DNA of 64,000 nucleotides from Bacillota bacterium (GTDB lineage: Bacteria; Bacillota; Clostridia; Christensenellales; DTU072). Position 1 is the stretch's first letter. Each line of letters starts with the position of its first letter. Under the pieces are notes generated by a model that worked only from the letters and a program-made list of their open reading frames with translations, was not told the DNA's origin and ran no database searches. The position numbers and the translations under genes were made by a program. Positions 26,067 to 34,555 of this stretch are shown piece by piece. The stretch covers positions 496,001 through 560,000 of the forward strand of contig JAEXAB010000003.1 in the NCBI GenBank assembly GCA_023394875.1, written 5' to 3'.

Positions 26067-27695
26067 ATGAGTATGTTTTGTTTTCAATGTCAAGAAACGG
26101 CGGGCGGCAAAGGCTGTACCATCCGTGGCGTATGCGGAAAGACCGAGGACGTAGCTAAATTGCAGGATTTGCTGATTTATACCCTGAAGGGTATTTCGGA
26201 CATAGTAATCAAAGGTAACGTCGACGTAAATAAAATAGAAGATATTAACTACCAAACGTTAAGCAGTCTGTTTATGACCATTACCAATGCAAACTTCGAT
26301 GATAGTTCTATAATTAAGCAAATTACCAAAATGATTGGTATAAGAGATACTTTGAGAAACTCTGTAAAAGCAGAAAATTTACACGATGCGGCAACCTTTA
26401 CGGTGACCGATAAGGATTCCATGCTGGAAAAAGCCTCAAAAATCGGCGTTCTTTCTATCGAAAACGAAGATATCCGTTCCCTTAAAGAAATGATAACTTA
26501 CGGACTAAAAGGTATGGCGGCTTATACCGAACATGCCAATAATATCGGAAAGTTCGATATTACTATCAATGCTTTTATGTATAAAGCTCTTGCCTCACTT
26601 TTAGACAATACCATAACGGCAGACGACCTTGTCGCTCTTACCTTAAAGACAGGCGAACACGGCGTTAAGGCAATGGCACTACTTGACAGCGCAAATACCG
26701 AAAGATTTGGCAACCCCGAAATAACCAAAGTTAATATCGGAGTAAGAAACAATCCCGCAATTTTGATTTCCGGACACGATCTTACCGATTTAGAACAGCT
26801 TCTTGAGCAGACAAAAGGCACCGGTGTGGACGTTTATACTCACAGCGAAATGCTCCCCGCCCATTATTACCCGGCTTTCAGAAAGTATGAAAACTTCGCA
26901 GGCAACTACGGCAACGCTTGGTGGAAGCAAGTAGATGAGTTCGTTTCCTTCCGCGGTCCTATACTCTTTACCACCAACTGTATCGTTCCTCCCAGAAGCG
27001 AAGAAGTCCGCGGTAGGATTTTTACCACAGGCTCCACAGGCTACCCCTCTTGCAAGCATATAGTGGCTGATAAAAACGGCAAAAAGGATTTTTCGGAAAT
27101 TATCGCTCTGGCAAAAACCTTGCCCGCTCCTCAAGAAATAGAAACAGGCACCATTGTGGGCGGTTTTGCTCATAACCAGGTCTTTGCTCTTGCCGACAAG
27201 GTAGTAGACGCAGTAAAATCGGGCGCAATTAAAAAGTTCTTCGTAATGGCAGGCTGTGACGGCAGAATGAAGTCCAGAGAGTATTATGCCGAATTTGCAA
27301 ATAGCCTTCCTGCCGACACCGTTATTCTCACCGCAGGCTGCGCAAAGTACCGCTATAACAAACTTAACTTAGGCGATATCGGCGGAATTCCCAGAGTGCT
27401 TGACGCAGGACAGTGTAACGACTCTTATTCTTTGGCAGTAATTGCCTTGAAACTAAAAGAGATTTTCAACCTTGACGATATAAACAAGCTACCCATTGCT
27501 TTCAATATCGCTTGGTATGAACAAAAAGCGGTTATCGTGTTGCTGTCACTATTGTACTTAGGTGTTAAGAATATCCACCTTGGCCCCACCCTTCCCGGAT
27601 TCCTTTCCCCCAACGTAGCCAAAGTTTTGGTAGAAAACTTCGGAATTGCGGGTATAGGCACCGTTAAAGACGACCTAAAATTATTTTTGAACTAA
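26067..27695 (+). CDS. hcp: Hybrid cluster protein (hydroxylamine/NO reductase)
   Basis: 542 residues, the shorter class typical of anaerobes. The N-terminal cysteine set in MFCFQCQETAGGKGC and VCGK binds the cubane cluster. Hybrid-cluster ligands lie in GHDLTDLEQLLEQ, THSEMLPAHYYP, NCIVPP, GCDGR and GCAKYRYNKL. Hcp removes nitric oxide or hydroxylamine in the cytoplasm. It is co-oriented with ferredoxin and rubredoxin, forming a small stress-response operon. Confidence 0.96.
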   Translation: MSMFCFQCQETAGGKGCTIRGVCGKTEDVAKLQDLLIYTLKGISDIVIKGNVDVNKIEDINYQTLSSLFMTITNANFDDSSIIKQITKMIGIRDTLRNSVKAENLHDAATFTVTDKDSMLEKASKIGVLSIENEDIRSLKEMITYGLKGMAAYTEHANNIGKFDITINAFMYKALASLLDNTITADDLVALTLKTGEHGVKAMALLDSANTERFGNPEITKVNIGVRNNPAILISGHDLTDLEQLLEQTKGTGVDVYTHSEMLPAHYYPAFRKYENFAGNYGNAWWKQVDEFVSFRGPILFTTNCIVPPRSEEVRGRIFTTGSTGYPSCKHIVADKNGKKDFSEIIALAKTLPAPQEIETGTIVGGFAHNQVFALADKVVDAVKSGAIKKFFVMAGCDGRMKSREYYAEFANSLPADTVILTAGCAKYRYNKLNLGDIGGIPRVLDAGQCNDSYSLAVIALKLKEIFNLDDINKLPIAFNIAWYEQKAVIVLLSLLYLGVKNIHLGPTLPGFLSPNVAKVLVENFGIAGIGTVKDDLKLFLN

Positions 27696-27702
27696 TTTAT
27701 CC

Positions 27703-27735
27703 AACAAGCCGCCTTATTTAAGGCGGCTTGTTTAA
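27703..27735 (+). terminator. Intrinsic terminator of hcp
   Basis: A 14-bp stem AACAAGCCGCCTTA/TAAGGCGGCTTGTT (27703-27716 with 27719-27732) lies 7 bases past the hcp stop. Confidence 0.9.
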
Positions 27736-27741
27736 TAAAAG

Positions 27742-27770
27742 TTGACAAGATAAAAGCATAATTATATAAT
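27742..27770 (+). promoter_or_regulatory. Perfect sigma-A promoter of the methyltransferase leader
   Basis: TTGACA (27742-27747), a 17-base spacer, TATAAT (27765-27770): an exact consensus. The first transcribed base should be near 27777. Confidence 0.85.
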
Positions 27771-27788
27771 ATAAAAAAAGGAGTATTT

Positions 27789-27806
27789 TTGGATACGGTT
27801 AGGTAA
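27789..27806 (+). CDS. Candidate leader peptide MDTVR
   Basis: TTG GAT ACG GTT AGG TAA encodes MDTVR. It sits 5 bases after an AAAGGAG ribosome site at the very 5' end of the predicted leader RNA. Its last codons overlap the 5' arm of the first leader hairpin, the arrangement seen in ribosome-stalling attenuators. Its translation is inferred. Confidence 0.4.
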   Translation: MDTVR

Positions 27807-27939
27807 AAACACGGAGAATAAATAAATTTAAGTGGCAACTTTACCGCTTTTGTTTGTCAACCGTTTTTACCTAAGCTATTGTTACTGATTTTGTGGCATA
27901 GTTTTTGATAAAAACTGTGCCTTTTTATTTTCCGTGTTT
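27799..27939 (+). promoter_or_regulatory. Structured leader RNA, probable transcription attenuator
   Basis: Two pairings share the same bases. TTAGGTAAAAAC plus GG (27799-27814) pairs with CCGTTTTTACCTAA (27861-27874), enclosing a smaller AAGTGG/CCGCTT hairpin. The overlapping segment 27807-27822 can pair over 16 bases, one of them G-U, with 27924-27939. These cannot both form. The terminator at 27895-27930 lies between them. No known riboswitch class was recognised. Confidence 0.6.
27895..27930 (+). terminator. Terminator inside the methyltransferase leader
   Basis: GGCATAGTTTTT (27895-27906) pairs with AAAAACTGTGCC (27910-27921), with one G-U pair, and is followed by TTTTT. It stands 62 bases before the methyltransferase start and would stop most transcription from the consensus promoter unless relieved. 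Confidence 0.85.
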
Positions 27940-27992
27940 ATCTTTTAATAAAAAAATTCAACAAAAAAACAATAAAAAGGAGATAACCTATC

Positions 27993-28706
27993 ATGAAATA
28001 TATAAAAAGTAAAAAATATAACGTAAAAGAAATAAACGAAAGAATCATGGGGCCCAACCCTATTAAACTTCAAGAAGAATTACTAAAAGACTGCCCCTTA
28101 AAAGAAGGCGCAACTGTAATGGACTTAGGAAGCGGAATGGGAGTAACTTCCCTTTACCTAGCTAAAGAACATAAATTTCGGGTTTTTGCCGCCGACTTGT
28201 GGAGCGAACCGACTGACAACATGCGCTTTTTTGAGGAAATGGGACTTACTTCTAAGCAAATTATCCCCATAAAAGCCGACGCCAATAACCTTCCCTTTGC
28301 CAAAGAGTTCTTTGACGGAGTGGTCTGCACCGATTCTTACCATTACTACGGGTTTGATGAAAGTTTTTTGGGAGAAAAGCTTCTTCCATTCGTCAAAAAA
28401 GGCGGATATATCTATATTTGCATACCGGGTATGAAAGTGGACTGCCACCACGATATCCCCGATACTCTTTTACTTTCCTGGACGCCCGAACAATTGGACA
28501 CTATCCACGATATACCCTATTGGGAAAAAATCATTAAAAAAACCGCTGGTATAGAAGTATCTTTAACGGAAATGGAAATTAATATGGAGGCTTGGGAAGA
28601 CTGGCTGAAAACCGATAACCCGTATGCTATTCAAGACAGAAAAGCTATGTATAACGGCGGTGATAAGTACCTTAACTTCATCGCCATAAAAATTAAAAAA
28701 CTATAA
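27993..28706 (+). CDS. Class I SAM-dependent methyltransferase behind attenuator
   Basis: 237 residues. Motif I is ATVMDLGSGMGVTSLYLAKE, followed by FAADLWSEPTDN, ADANNLPFAKEFFDGVVCTD and LLPFVKKGGYIYICIPG. This is the cyclopropane-synthase/UbiE-like small molecule methyltransferase fold, with a Cys-His stretch (VDCHHDIPD) near residue 150. The substrate is unknown. The AAAAAGGAGA site fixes the start. The regulated leader upstream suggests it is induced by a specific signal, perhaps a translation-blocking compound, which is an inference. Confidence 0.85.
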   Translation: MKYIKSKKYNVKEINERIMGPNPIKLQEELLKDCPLKEGATVMDLGSGMGVTSLYLAKEHKFRVFAADLWSEPTDNMRFFEEMGLTSKQIIPIKADANNLPFAKEFFDGVVCTDSYHYYGFDESFLGEKLLPFVKKGGYIYICIPGMKVDCHHDIPDTLLLSWTPEQLDTIHDIPYWEKIIKKTAGIEVSLTEMEINMEAWEDWLKTDNPYAIQDRKAMYNGGDKYLNFIAIKIKKL

Positions 28707-28714
28707 CAAAAAGA

Positions 28715-28738
28715 GAGCCGCCGTTTTTACGGCGGCTC
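28715..28738. terminator. Bidirectional terminator between convergent genes
   Basis: GAGCCGCCG-TTTTTA-CGGCGGCTC (28715-28738) with A-rich and T-rich flanks, placed between the convergent methyltransferase and TfoX-like genes. Confidence 0.9.
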
Positions 28739-28760
28739 AAACTTTTCTTCTTTATAAGAC

Positions 28761-29087
28761 TTATTCCTTTTCTTTTTTTATCTTTTTCTTAGGAACGGGC
28801 GTAACTTTTTCCAATAGCAAAATTACTTCCTTACTAAGTTCACTATCCTCAACGTTAAGAATATAATGTTCTTTTGCCCCGTTGTACGGAGTACCTACCG
28901 ACTCTTCCGACATAATATCCTTAATACAGTCTGCCTTTTTAACAAACACGGTATTGTCACACACAAGCAGTATGGGCTTATCATTAACGTAAACCATATA
29001 CTCCCCGAACATTTTTTTGTACCTTACACCGCTTATAAAACTAATCTGTTCGCAAACAAACTCAATATATTCTTTGGTAGTCGCCAT
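28761..29087 (-). CDS. TfoX/Sxy N-terminal domain protein
   Basis: 108 residues matching the TfoX N-terminal domain: EYIEFVCEQISFISGVRYKK, MFGEYMVYVNDKPILLVCDN. Relatives include competence regulators, but stand-alone versions in Firmicutes have no known role. A GGGGAG site precedes the ATG. The tail is Lys-rich. Confidence 0.85.
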   Translation of the reverse strand: MATTKEYIEFVCEQISFISGVRYKKMFGEYMVYVNDKPILLVCDNTVFVKKADCIKDIMSEESVGTPYNGAKEHYILNVEDSELSKEVILLLEKVTPVPKKKIKKEKE

Positions 29088-29304
29088 AAACTCCCCTCTT
29101 GCGTTATTTTGGAATTATTATATCGTATAAGTTAAATTTAATCCAGTATTATTCTTGACTGCAATAGTTTAAAATTTAATCGTAAAAAAGCAAAGACAAT
29201 ATTTTAGTAATTACCCGAAAAAGAAGTAGCCCTTCCTATTTCTATTATGTAAAAATACTATGTTTTAAAATATTTATATAATTATCTTTTGATATAATCA
29301 AATA
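29088..29304. other. Intergenic stretch without visible gene
   Basis: Very AT-rich. A GATATAATA sequence on the minus strand near 29120 may be the -10 of the TfoX-like gene. Nothing else is supported. Confidence 0.5.
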
Positions 29305-29844
29305 TTAGTTTTCTTTAGACTTAATAAGTAAATACATCCTTTTTAATATTAATAACATATTCAAGACAACTTTTATGACAAAATAAGAATTAAAGCCAAT
29401 AATAATCTTTGGCCATATACCGTAAACTCCGCAAAAACTAACACAAAGTAAAATTATAACAATAATTAAAGAATATAATACATCCATAATTATCGTCAAA
29501 AATGTTTCCTGTAAAACTTGCTCTCCTTTAGTTTTTTTTGAATAATTTATGCCAGCCAAAATAGCTAGAAATGACAATAGAACTGTTGCTATAACTGAAA
29601 AAATTGTAATTAGCAATTCAGTTTTTTCTAAAAATTTTTCAAATTCCAACTGAAATGCAATTAATATTGCCAAAATAAGTGGAACTACGTAAAATGTAAA
29701 AATATCGGAAATCTTTATTTTTTTATTTTTATCATTTTTATATATGAAAAACTGGTTTTTAATAATTTTAAACAAAGAAGTTTTGCTGTTAAAAATAACA
29801 GATAAAATCATAATTGATGAAAAAGCTATCAGTGCTATTTTCAT
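29305..29844 (-). CDS. Uncharacterised membrane protein
   Basis: 179 residues with four likely membrane segments (IALIAFSSIMILSVIF; FYVVPLILAILIAFQ; LLITIFSVIATVLLSFLAIL; ILFSLIIVIILLCVSF-type). A basic cytoplasmic loop (KNDKNKKIKIS) follows the first. I do not recognise the family. Its ATG lies one base after the stop of a frameshifted small gene, which suggests an operon with translational coupling. Base use is more AT-rich than the neighbouring core genes. Confidence 0.65.
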   Translation of the reverse strand: MKIALIAFSSIMILSVIFNSKTSLFKIIKNQFFIYKNDKNKKIKISDIFTFYVVPLILAILIAFQLEFEKFLEKTELLITIFSVIATVLLSFLAILAGINYSKKTKGEQVLQETFLTIIMDVLYSLIIVIILLCVSFCGVYGIWPKIIIGFNSYFVIKVVLNMLLILKRMYLLIKSKEN

Positions 29845-29845
29845 A

Positions 29846-30048
29846 TTAACCTCTTAATATACTCTCAGCATATGTTTCTACCAGTTTATGTAAACTTTCA
29901 ATCCTAAAAATATTTGTATCTCCGATATAATTCAATTTATTTGTTATGTCATTTCTTTTTCTTCATAAAGTGTTAACAAATCTTCATTGTGATATTTTTT
30001 GCATATTCTGCATTTATAAGCGGTTAGCGTTTTCTGGGTTTTCTTCAT
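29846..30048 (-). pseudogene. Small CxxC protein gene with a one-base frameshift
   Basis: From the ATG at 30048, with AAGGAG upstream, the frame gives 34 residues (MKKTQKTLTAYKCRICKKYH...LYEEKEMT) and stops at 29944. Adding one A in the run GAAGAAAAAGAAATG would continue the reading to 29846 with a protein-like sequence (NDITNKLNYIGDTNIFRIES, then LHKLVETYAESILRG), giving about 68 residues. It then ends one base before the membrane protein start. It may be a true mutation, a sequencing error in an A-run, or programmed slippage. A zinc-ribbon-like CRIC knuckle is visible. Confidence 0.5.
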
Positions 30049-30161
30049 AAATTTTCTCCTTTTTACGTTTGTATTGGCTCTATTCTACATTTATATAAAT
30101 TGTGTGAAATTAAAATAATAAAATTCTTTTAAGGCTTTACAATGACATTTTTACCAAAGTA

Positions 30162-30584
30162 TTATTCGACAATAAAATTCTGTGAGCTGAAGTTTGAATA
30201 ATATCTGCCGTTTTCGGCGGTAAACTTGAGAACGCAATAATCTGGGTCGGTGACGCCCTTCGAATAATAAAGGGTGTCACCGGTGCGCCAAATCATTTTT
30301 TTGCTTTCTGCGTCTTGCAATACTTCCATCGTACCTTTTAACATTACCCCGCGGAAAAACCGCTTATCACAAAAATAAATACACGCTTTATTATCGGCTA
30401 AGTATTGGGTAACACGCATGGAAGAAGTATTGGTGGTAAAATAAAATACCTTGATACCCTCCCGCTTTCTTGGCGGCAGCATGGCTTTGGTGTTAGGATA
30501 ACCGTCCTTATCAACCGAACTTATAAAAGCTACGCTTTGTTTATCAATTAAATTTCCTATAGTTTGTTCTACGTCTCTTAACAT
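30162..30584 (-). CDS. Pyridoxamine 5'-phosphate oxidase-like flavin protein
   Basis: 140 residues of the split-barrel FMN-binding fold: VAFISSVDKDGYPNTKAM, VFYFTTNTSSMRVTQYLADN and FRGVMLKGTMEVLQD. It belongs to the general-stress-protein-26-like group rather than true PdxH. It is probably an FMN- or heme-related reductase, substrate unknown. Confidence 0.85.
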   Translation of the reverse strand: MLRDVEQTIGNLIDKQSVAFISSVDKDGYPNTKAMLPPRKREGIKVFYFTTNTSSMRVTQYLADNKACIYFCDKRFFRGVMLKGTMEVLQDAESKKMIWRTGDTLYYSKGVTDPDYCVLKFTAENGRYYSNFSSQNFIVE

Positions 30585-30604
30585 ATTTTCACCTCAGAAA
30601 TAAT

Positions 30605-32956
30605 CTAAATATTTTCCTTATCATTTTCGGCATTATCTTCTACTTGTATGGTAAAAGCGATATTGGTTTTCGGAGCTAGTTTCTTGTCCTTTTTCTGTTT
30701 GATAATTAAGAAAACGATAAACGCCGCCAACGCGACAGCGACTGCGCCGAGAACGCTTACAGCCGCAATTGCTCCATTGGGAATTATTGTGAGAGCAATA
30801 ACGCCCAAAAACGCTTGCGCTCTTTCTTTACGGGACTTGCGGATAAGCAAAATAATAAATGCAATTTCGGCTAAAATAATGACGGACAACAGAATAACAA
30901 GCCACCAGAGATTGAGACTATTCCCACTTGACGGAATGGTTTCCAGTTGCACTTGAACTAAGGATAACTGTTCCTGCACCGCCGTTAAAGTAAGCGCGGA
31001 ATTTATATTATCTATTGCGCTTTGTAAATATTCGTTCAAAATCGATAAGTTTTTGGAGTTATAATCTTTTTTTTGTATTAAATCATTATATTTTTCTTGT
31101 AAGCTTTTTATGGCGTCTTCTTTGGCTTCTTGCAAATCAATTTTTGCTTTCGCTTGACTGATAATATTTTCTACGCTTGCATAATTGTCGGCGTTAATGC
31201 TATCAATTGTGCTAGTGATTATTGCCTGAACCGCATCAGACGGGTTTGTCACGTATGCGTTAAGTTGTGACAAAGCGTTTTCTTTGGAGAGCAGCAATGG
31301 AGACTTCGATATAAAAGAGAAAGCGGTATAAGTAGTATCGGTATTGCTTTCTTCATATATAGGCTTGGCGTACACGGTATATTCTATATCTTGAGTTATA
31401 TCAAAGGTAAGTGAATCATACTCTACCACTTCCCATTCCGTATTACTGTCAACAGTGGCAGAAGAAGGAATAACAATATATTTTAAGTAATAATATGCAT
31501 AGAAGGTAACACTATTAGCGGTTGCTTCCATAGAATCGACGTCGAGAAGTATTTTAGAGAACACCAAGGAAGGCAAATCCAATGCTTTATACTTATATGT
31601 TAGTATTCCGGACGTTGTTGCCGTCGGCGCAGTATAAGTGACAGTATATGCAACGTCGTTTAGTTTCGGCAAAATAATTCCGGATAATCCCAAACCGGGA
31701 TAATCGTTATGACTTGCCGAAATCGCTCCTGTAGCGTATATTTCCGGAGTGGAATTTATCATCCATACATAGCCGCTATCATCTATTTCCGGCAAAGGAT
31801 ACTCAATATTGATTATGCCTTTGGCGTGGTCTTTTAATGTATAAGTAATTTTCGGATCGGTATCGGTGAAAGTATCGAAAGTAATGTAATAATCCTCTTC
31901 GCTGAGTACAGGAAGAGTTACGTCTATTGTTTCTGCAGGATTGGCGCCGATTGTAGTTTGACGAGAAAGCCCCGCGGTCGACGTCGTAGGCTTTGTTATT
32001 ATCTCAGAACTGTAATCGTAATCCCAAATAACGTTGCTACCAACCTTAACTCCGAAAAGATTTATGTTGCGGTCGTTACGAATAATACCCGTACCTATTA
32101 TGTCCGCGTCATAGGCGATTATCCCGAACTCCCCATATCTTTCATCAAAATCGCTGTAAACGCATACTTCTCCGGTAAAATCCGCCATTACATTAAGTTT
32201 TTTTAAATTAGTCATTTGTAAGTTCTGTTTTACCGAATCTGACCGCGTATTATCTTTAATTATTATACTCCCACTGATATTTACACTAACAGTATTATCG
32301 CAGAATATTGCGCCGAATGATGAAGCGCCTGTTGAATTTCCGTAAATCTCTCCACCGAAAAAATTAAGCATAGACTCAGATGCATATATTGTAGAATAAC
32401 CGACGTCTGAGGTATTATTATATATTTTTCCTCCATCCATACTGAGTGTTCCCTGGTTCATTTGTATAACGGGAGAACCGTTGTCTGTCTTGAAATTATA
32501 TATTTCTGTCCCCGTATTAATGATTAGTACCGGATTGGTTGACAAAGAACCGGCAATTTTTACAAGCGCTTGAGAGCCACTATCTGTATATAAATTGTTA
32601 CCGTTGAAAATAATATTTTCAAAAGTCAAGGTATAGGTCCCGCTAATTGTAAATATATCACCCGAGTTTGCGCGAGTTAATATTTTTCTATCTCCATCTG
32701 AGGTTATCGTAATGTTCTTATTTACTGTTATCCCCGAATATATGTATGCATTATTTAGAATATATATCGTGTCGTTGTTACTTGCCGCGCCCCATGCAGC
32801 AAAAAAACTTTCATAGTTCGTTCCGCCCACTCTGGCTACGTAACTTGGTGGATCGTCTTGTACCGCTTCCGCGGCAGTGGGTTGTTCTGCTATAAAACCA
32901 ATGATTGCAGCAAAAAAGACCAGCAAAAAAACAGCTATGTACTTTAATTTTTTCAT
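30605..32956 (-). CDS. Large surface protein with beta-helix domain and C-terminal membrane anchors
   Basis: 783 residues. A signal or anchor helix (YIAVFLLVFFAAIIGFIAEQ) is followed by a parallel beta-helix type region to about residue 310 (GGKIYNNTSDVGYSTIYAS; GGEIYGNSTGASSFGAIF). Next is a 150-residue domain shared with the 1932-residue protein at 54 kb (TTSTAGLSRQTTIGANP, KDHAKGIINIEYPLPEIDDS), then a helical stalk (VTNPSDAVQAIITSTIDSI). Two membrane segments end the chain (LWWLVILLSVIILAEIAFII and a second near residue 740). There is no LPXTG motif. It is probably an outward-facing adhesin or structural protein. Confidence 0.8.
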   Translation of the reverse strand: MKKLKYIAVFLLVFFAAIIGFIAEQPTAAEAVQDDPPSYVARVGGTNYESFFAAWGAASNNDTIYILNNAYIYSGITVNKNITITSDGDRKILTRANSGDIFTISGTYTLTFENIIFNGNNLYTDSGSQALVKIAGSLSTNPVLIINTGTEIYNFKTDNGSPVIQMNQGTLSMDGGKIYNNTSDVGYSTIYASESMLNFFGGEIYGNSTGASSFGAIFCDNTVSVNISGSIIIKDNTRSDSVKQNLQMTNLKKLNVMADFTGEVCVYSDFDERYGEFGIIAYDADIIGTGIIRNDRNINLFGVKVGSNVIWDYDYSSEIITKPTTSTAGLSRQTTIGANPAETIDVTLPVLSEEDYYITFDTFTDTDPKITYTLKDHAKGIINIEYPLPEIDDSGYVWMINSTPEIYATGAISASHNDYPGLGLSGIILPKLNDVAYTVTYTAPTATTSGILTYKYKALDLPSLVFSKILLDVDSMEATANSVTFYAYYYLKYIVIPSSATVDSNTEWEVVEYDSLTFDITQDIEYTVYAKPIYEESNTDTTYTAFSFISKSPLLLSKENALSQLNAYVTNPSDAVQAIITSTIDSINADNYASVENIISQAKAKIDLQEAKEDAIKSLQEKYNDLIQKKDYNSKNLSILNEYLQSAIDNINSALTLTAVQEQLSLVQVQLETIPSSGNSLNLWWLVILLSVIILAEIAFIILLIRKSRKERAQAFLGVIALTIIPNGAIAAVSVLGAVAVALAAFIVFLIIKQKKDKKLAPKTNIAFTIQVEDNAENDKENI

Positions 32957-33110
32957 AATTTACCCCTTTAATTTTTAATATAATTGATTGCACGTAGTAC
33001 GAGCGATGCAATTAAACCTTAATTACGTACATTATGACACAATTTTTATAAAAAAACAATATTTTTCATTTTTTATAAAATACAACAAACTTTAACAACA
33101 ATCATCACCG

Positions 33111-33566
33111 CTATTTCATATTTTTCTTGTAATCGGCAAGCAAGAAAACTTCCTCAAACTTTTCTTCCGAACAAATTTCAAATATAATAGGAAAGAATCT
33201 TAGTTTCCCCATTTGTTGTGAGTTATTTATCATCTCCTTAATTTCTGTATCAAGCGGAAGGCTCAATAAATCAGCGCGGAATTTTTCGGGAATAAAAAAA
33301 GAAAGCTTGAAAAAGCCGTCCCAAACCGACAGCCAGAAAACCGTAGTTTCATTTTGTCCGCCGCGTGCTCCAGTCCATTTATAAAGTCCCTTAGCTAGCC
33401 ACGCCTTGCCGTCGTTGTAATAATTCCAAATCAGCTCAATATCGTGTTTTGCCAGTTCATTGATAAAATTTACGTAAGCGCTGTTACCTTCTCCAAGCGC
33501 CTTTGCAATAACCTCACTTGAGGGCTTTATATCGGGATTTCTCAATAATTGTTCCTTCGTTTTCAT
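33111..33566 (-). CDS. DUF3788 family protein
   Basis: 151 residues matching DUF3788: LIWNYYNDGKAWLAKGLYKW, VFWLSVWDGFFKLSFFIPEK, LPLDTEIKEMINNS. Function unknown; it is a common stand-alone gene in Firmicutes and Bacteroidota. It lies 20 bases after the flavodoxin-like gene and is probably co-transcribed with it. Confidence 0.8.
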   Translation of the reverse strand: MKTKEQLLRNPDIKPSSEVIAKALGEGNSAYVNFINELAKHDIELIWNYYNDGKAWLAKGLYKWTGARGGQNETTVFWLSVWDGFFKLSFFIPEKFRADLLSLPLDTEIKEMINNSQQMGKLRFFPIIFEICSEEKFEEVFLLADYKKNMK

Positions 33567-33586
33567 AACTTCTGTTTCATTAATAT

Positions 33587-34093
33587 TTACTTGTTCAGCT
33601 TATCTAACAAACTTAAAGCAAAGTTCTCAGCATTCTTGAAATCAAAATCATCAGGCTTTCCCTTATTCATTCCCCCGAAATATTTAAGAAAACTGTTAGT
33701 ATTAAACCCTTTGCAACTGAATTCGTCTAATATAAAATAACCTTTAGACTGTAGTTTCTGTCTAAGTAGGGAGTGATCCTTTTCTACCTTGGATTTTCCT
33801 TGTACTCCACTAGTAGAGAAAATGAAACTTGGCTTTTTATCAACTTCAAGCAACCTATCAACAAGGTCAAGTAACGGTTTATAATGCTTTCCGCTGTCTA
33901 TGCCTGAGCCGAAACCTATAAAGTCATAATCTTGAAGCTTTTCGATAACGACCTCTTCCGGCGTCAATACCGTTGCATTCAAAACTTCGGAAAACTTACT
34001 AGCAATTTTTGCGGTATTGTTGTGATGATAAGAATAGACGATTATAAGGCATTTACCTACTTTACCCACGTTTTCATTGTTTGTTTTCTGCAT
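33587..34093 (-). CDS. Flavodoxin family protein
   Basis: 168 residues. The phosphate-binding loop reads IVYSYHHNNTAKIASKFSEV; FIGFGSGIDSGKHYKPLLDL and FSTSGVQG form the isoalloxazine side. It is a flavodoxin-like FMN carrier or quinone reductase; the role is not clear. GGGAG precedes the ATG. Confidence 0.85.
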   Translation of the reverse strand: MQKTNNENVGKVGKCLIIVYSYHHNNTAKIASKFSEVLNATVLTPEEVVIEKLQDYDFIGFGSGIDSGKHYKPLLDLVDRLLEVDKKPSFIFSTSGVQGKSKVEKDHSLLRQKLQSKGYFILDEFSCKGFNTNSFLKYFGGMNKGKPDDFDFKNAENFALSLLDKLNK

Positions 34094-34337
34094 AATTTAT
34101 CTCCCTTATACTATAAATTTGTAAAATTGAAGTTATAATAATCAACTATCATTACTTTTGGACAATATTATCCATTTAATCATTTTTTCGATTTCAATCG
34201 GCGAAAAAGTCTCTTCGATATTATTATATTATGTATTTGCTGATTTTCATAATTTTTATTTCAAATATCCCTTTCAATATTTGCAATATTTCTATAATTG
34301 TTCTGTTTTCACAAAAGTTAATCAAGGCGCAACTTTA

Positions 34338-34385
34338 TTAGCGTACAATATATTCTTTGCTTGCTTTTCTGTATGTTATATCCAT
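34338..34385 (-). pseudogene. Possible remnant of a GNAT acetyltransferase start
   Basis: A well-placed ribosome site (AAGGAA) and ATG open a 15-residue frame, MDITYRKASKEYIVR, then a stop. The peptide looks like the first strand of GNAT acetyltransferases, but no clear continuation follows. The rest of the 34.1-34.55 kb gap shows no gene; a 99-codon frame on the plus strand there has no ribosome site and looks like chance. Confidence 0.3.
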
Positions 34386-34555
34386 TTCCTTCCCTCACGC
34401 TTTATATTCATTATAAACTATAATTGGTTATTTGCAACTAATCTCAAAATCTATTAACCAAAATTATTAGATTTGCTTATACTTTACATCAATACAAAAA
34501 AGTGATAAGATTAATAAAAAATGAAATGGGCAATTATTACCTAAAGGAGATAAAA

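Noticed and set aside
30605..32956. Sortase-anchored (LPXTG) protein
   Set aside because: No LPXTG or related motif occurs before the C-terminal hydrophobic segments, and there are two membrane helices.
34158..34457. 99-codon plus-strand frame in a gap
   Set aside because: No ribosome site, hydrophobic low-complexity composition from AT-rich DNA, and no family resemblance.
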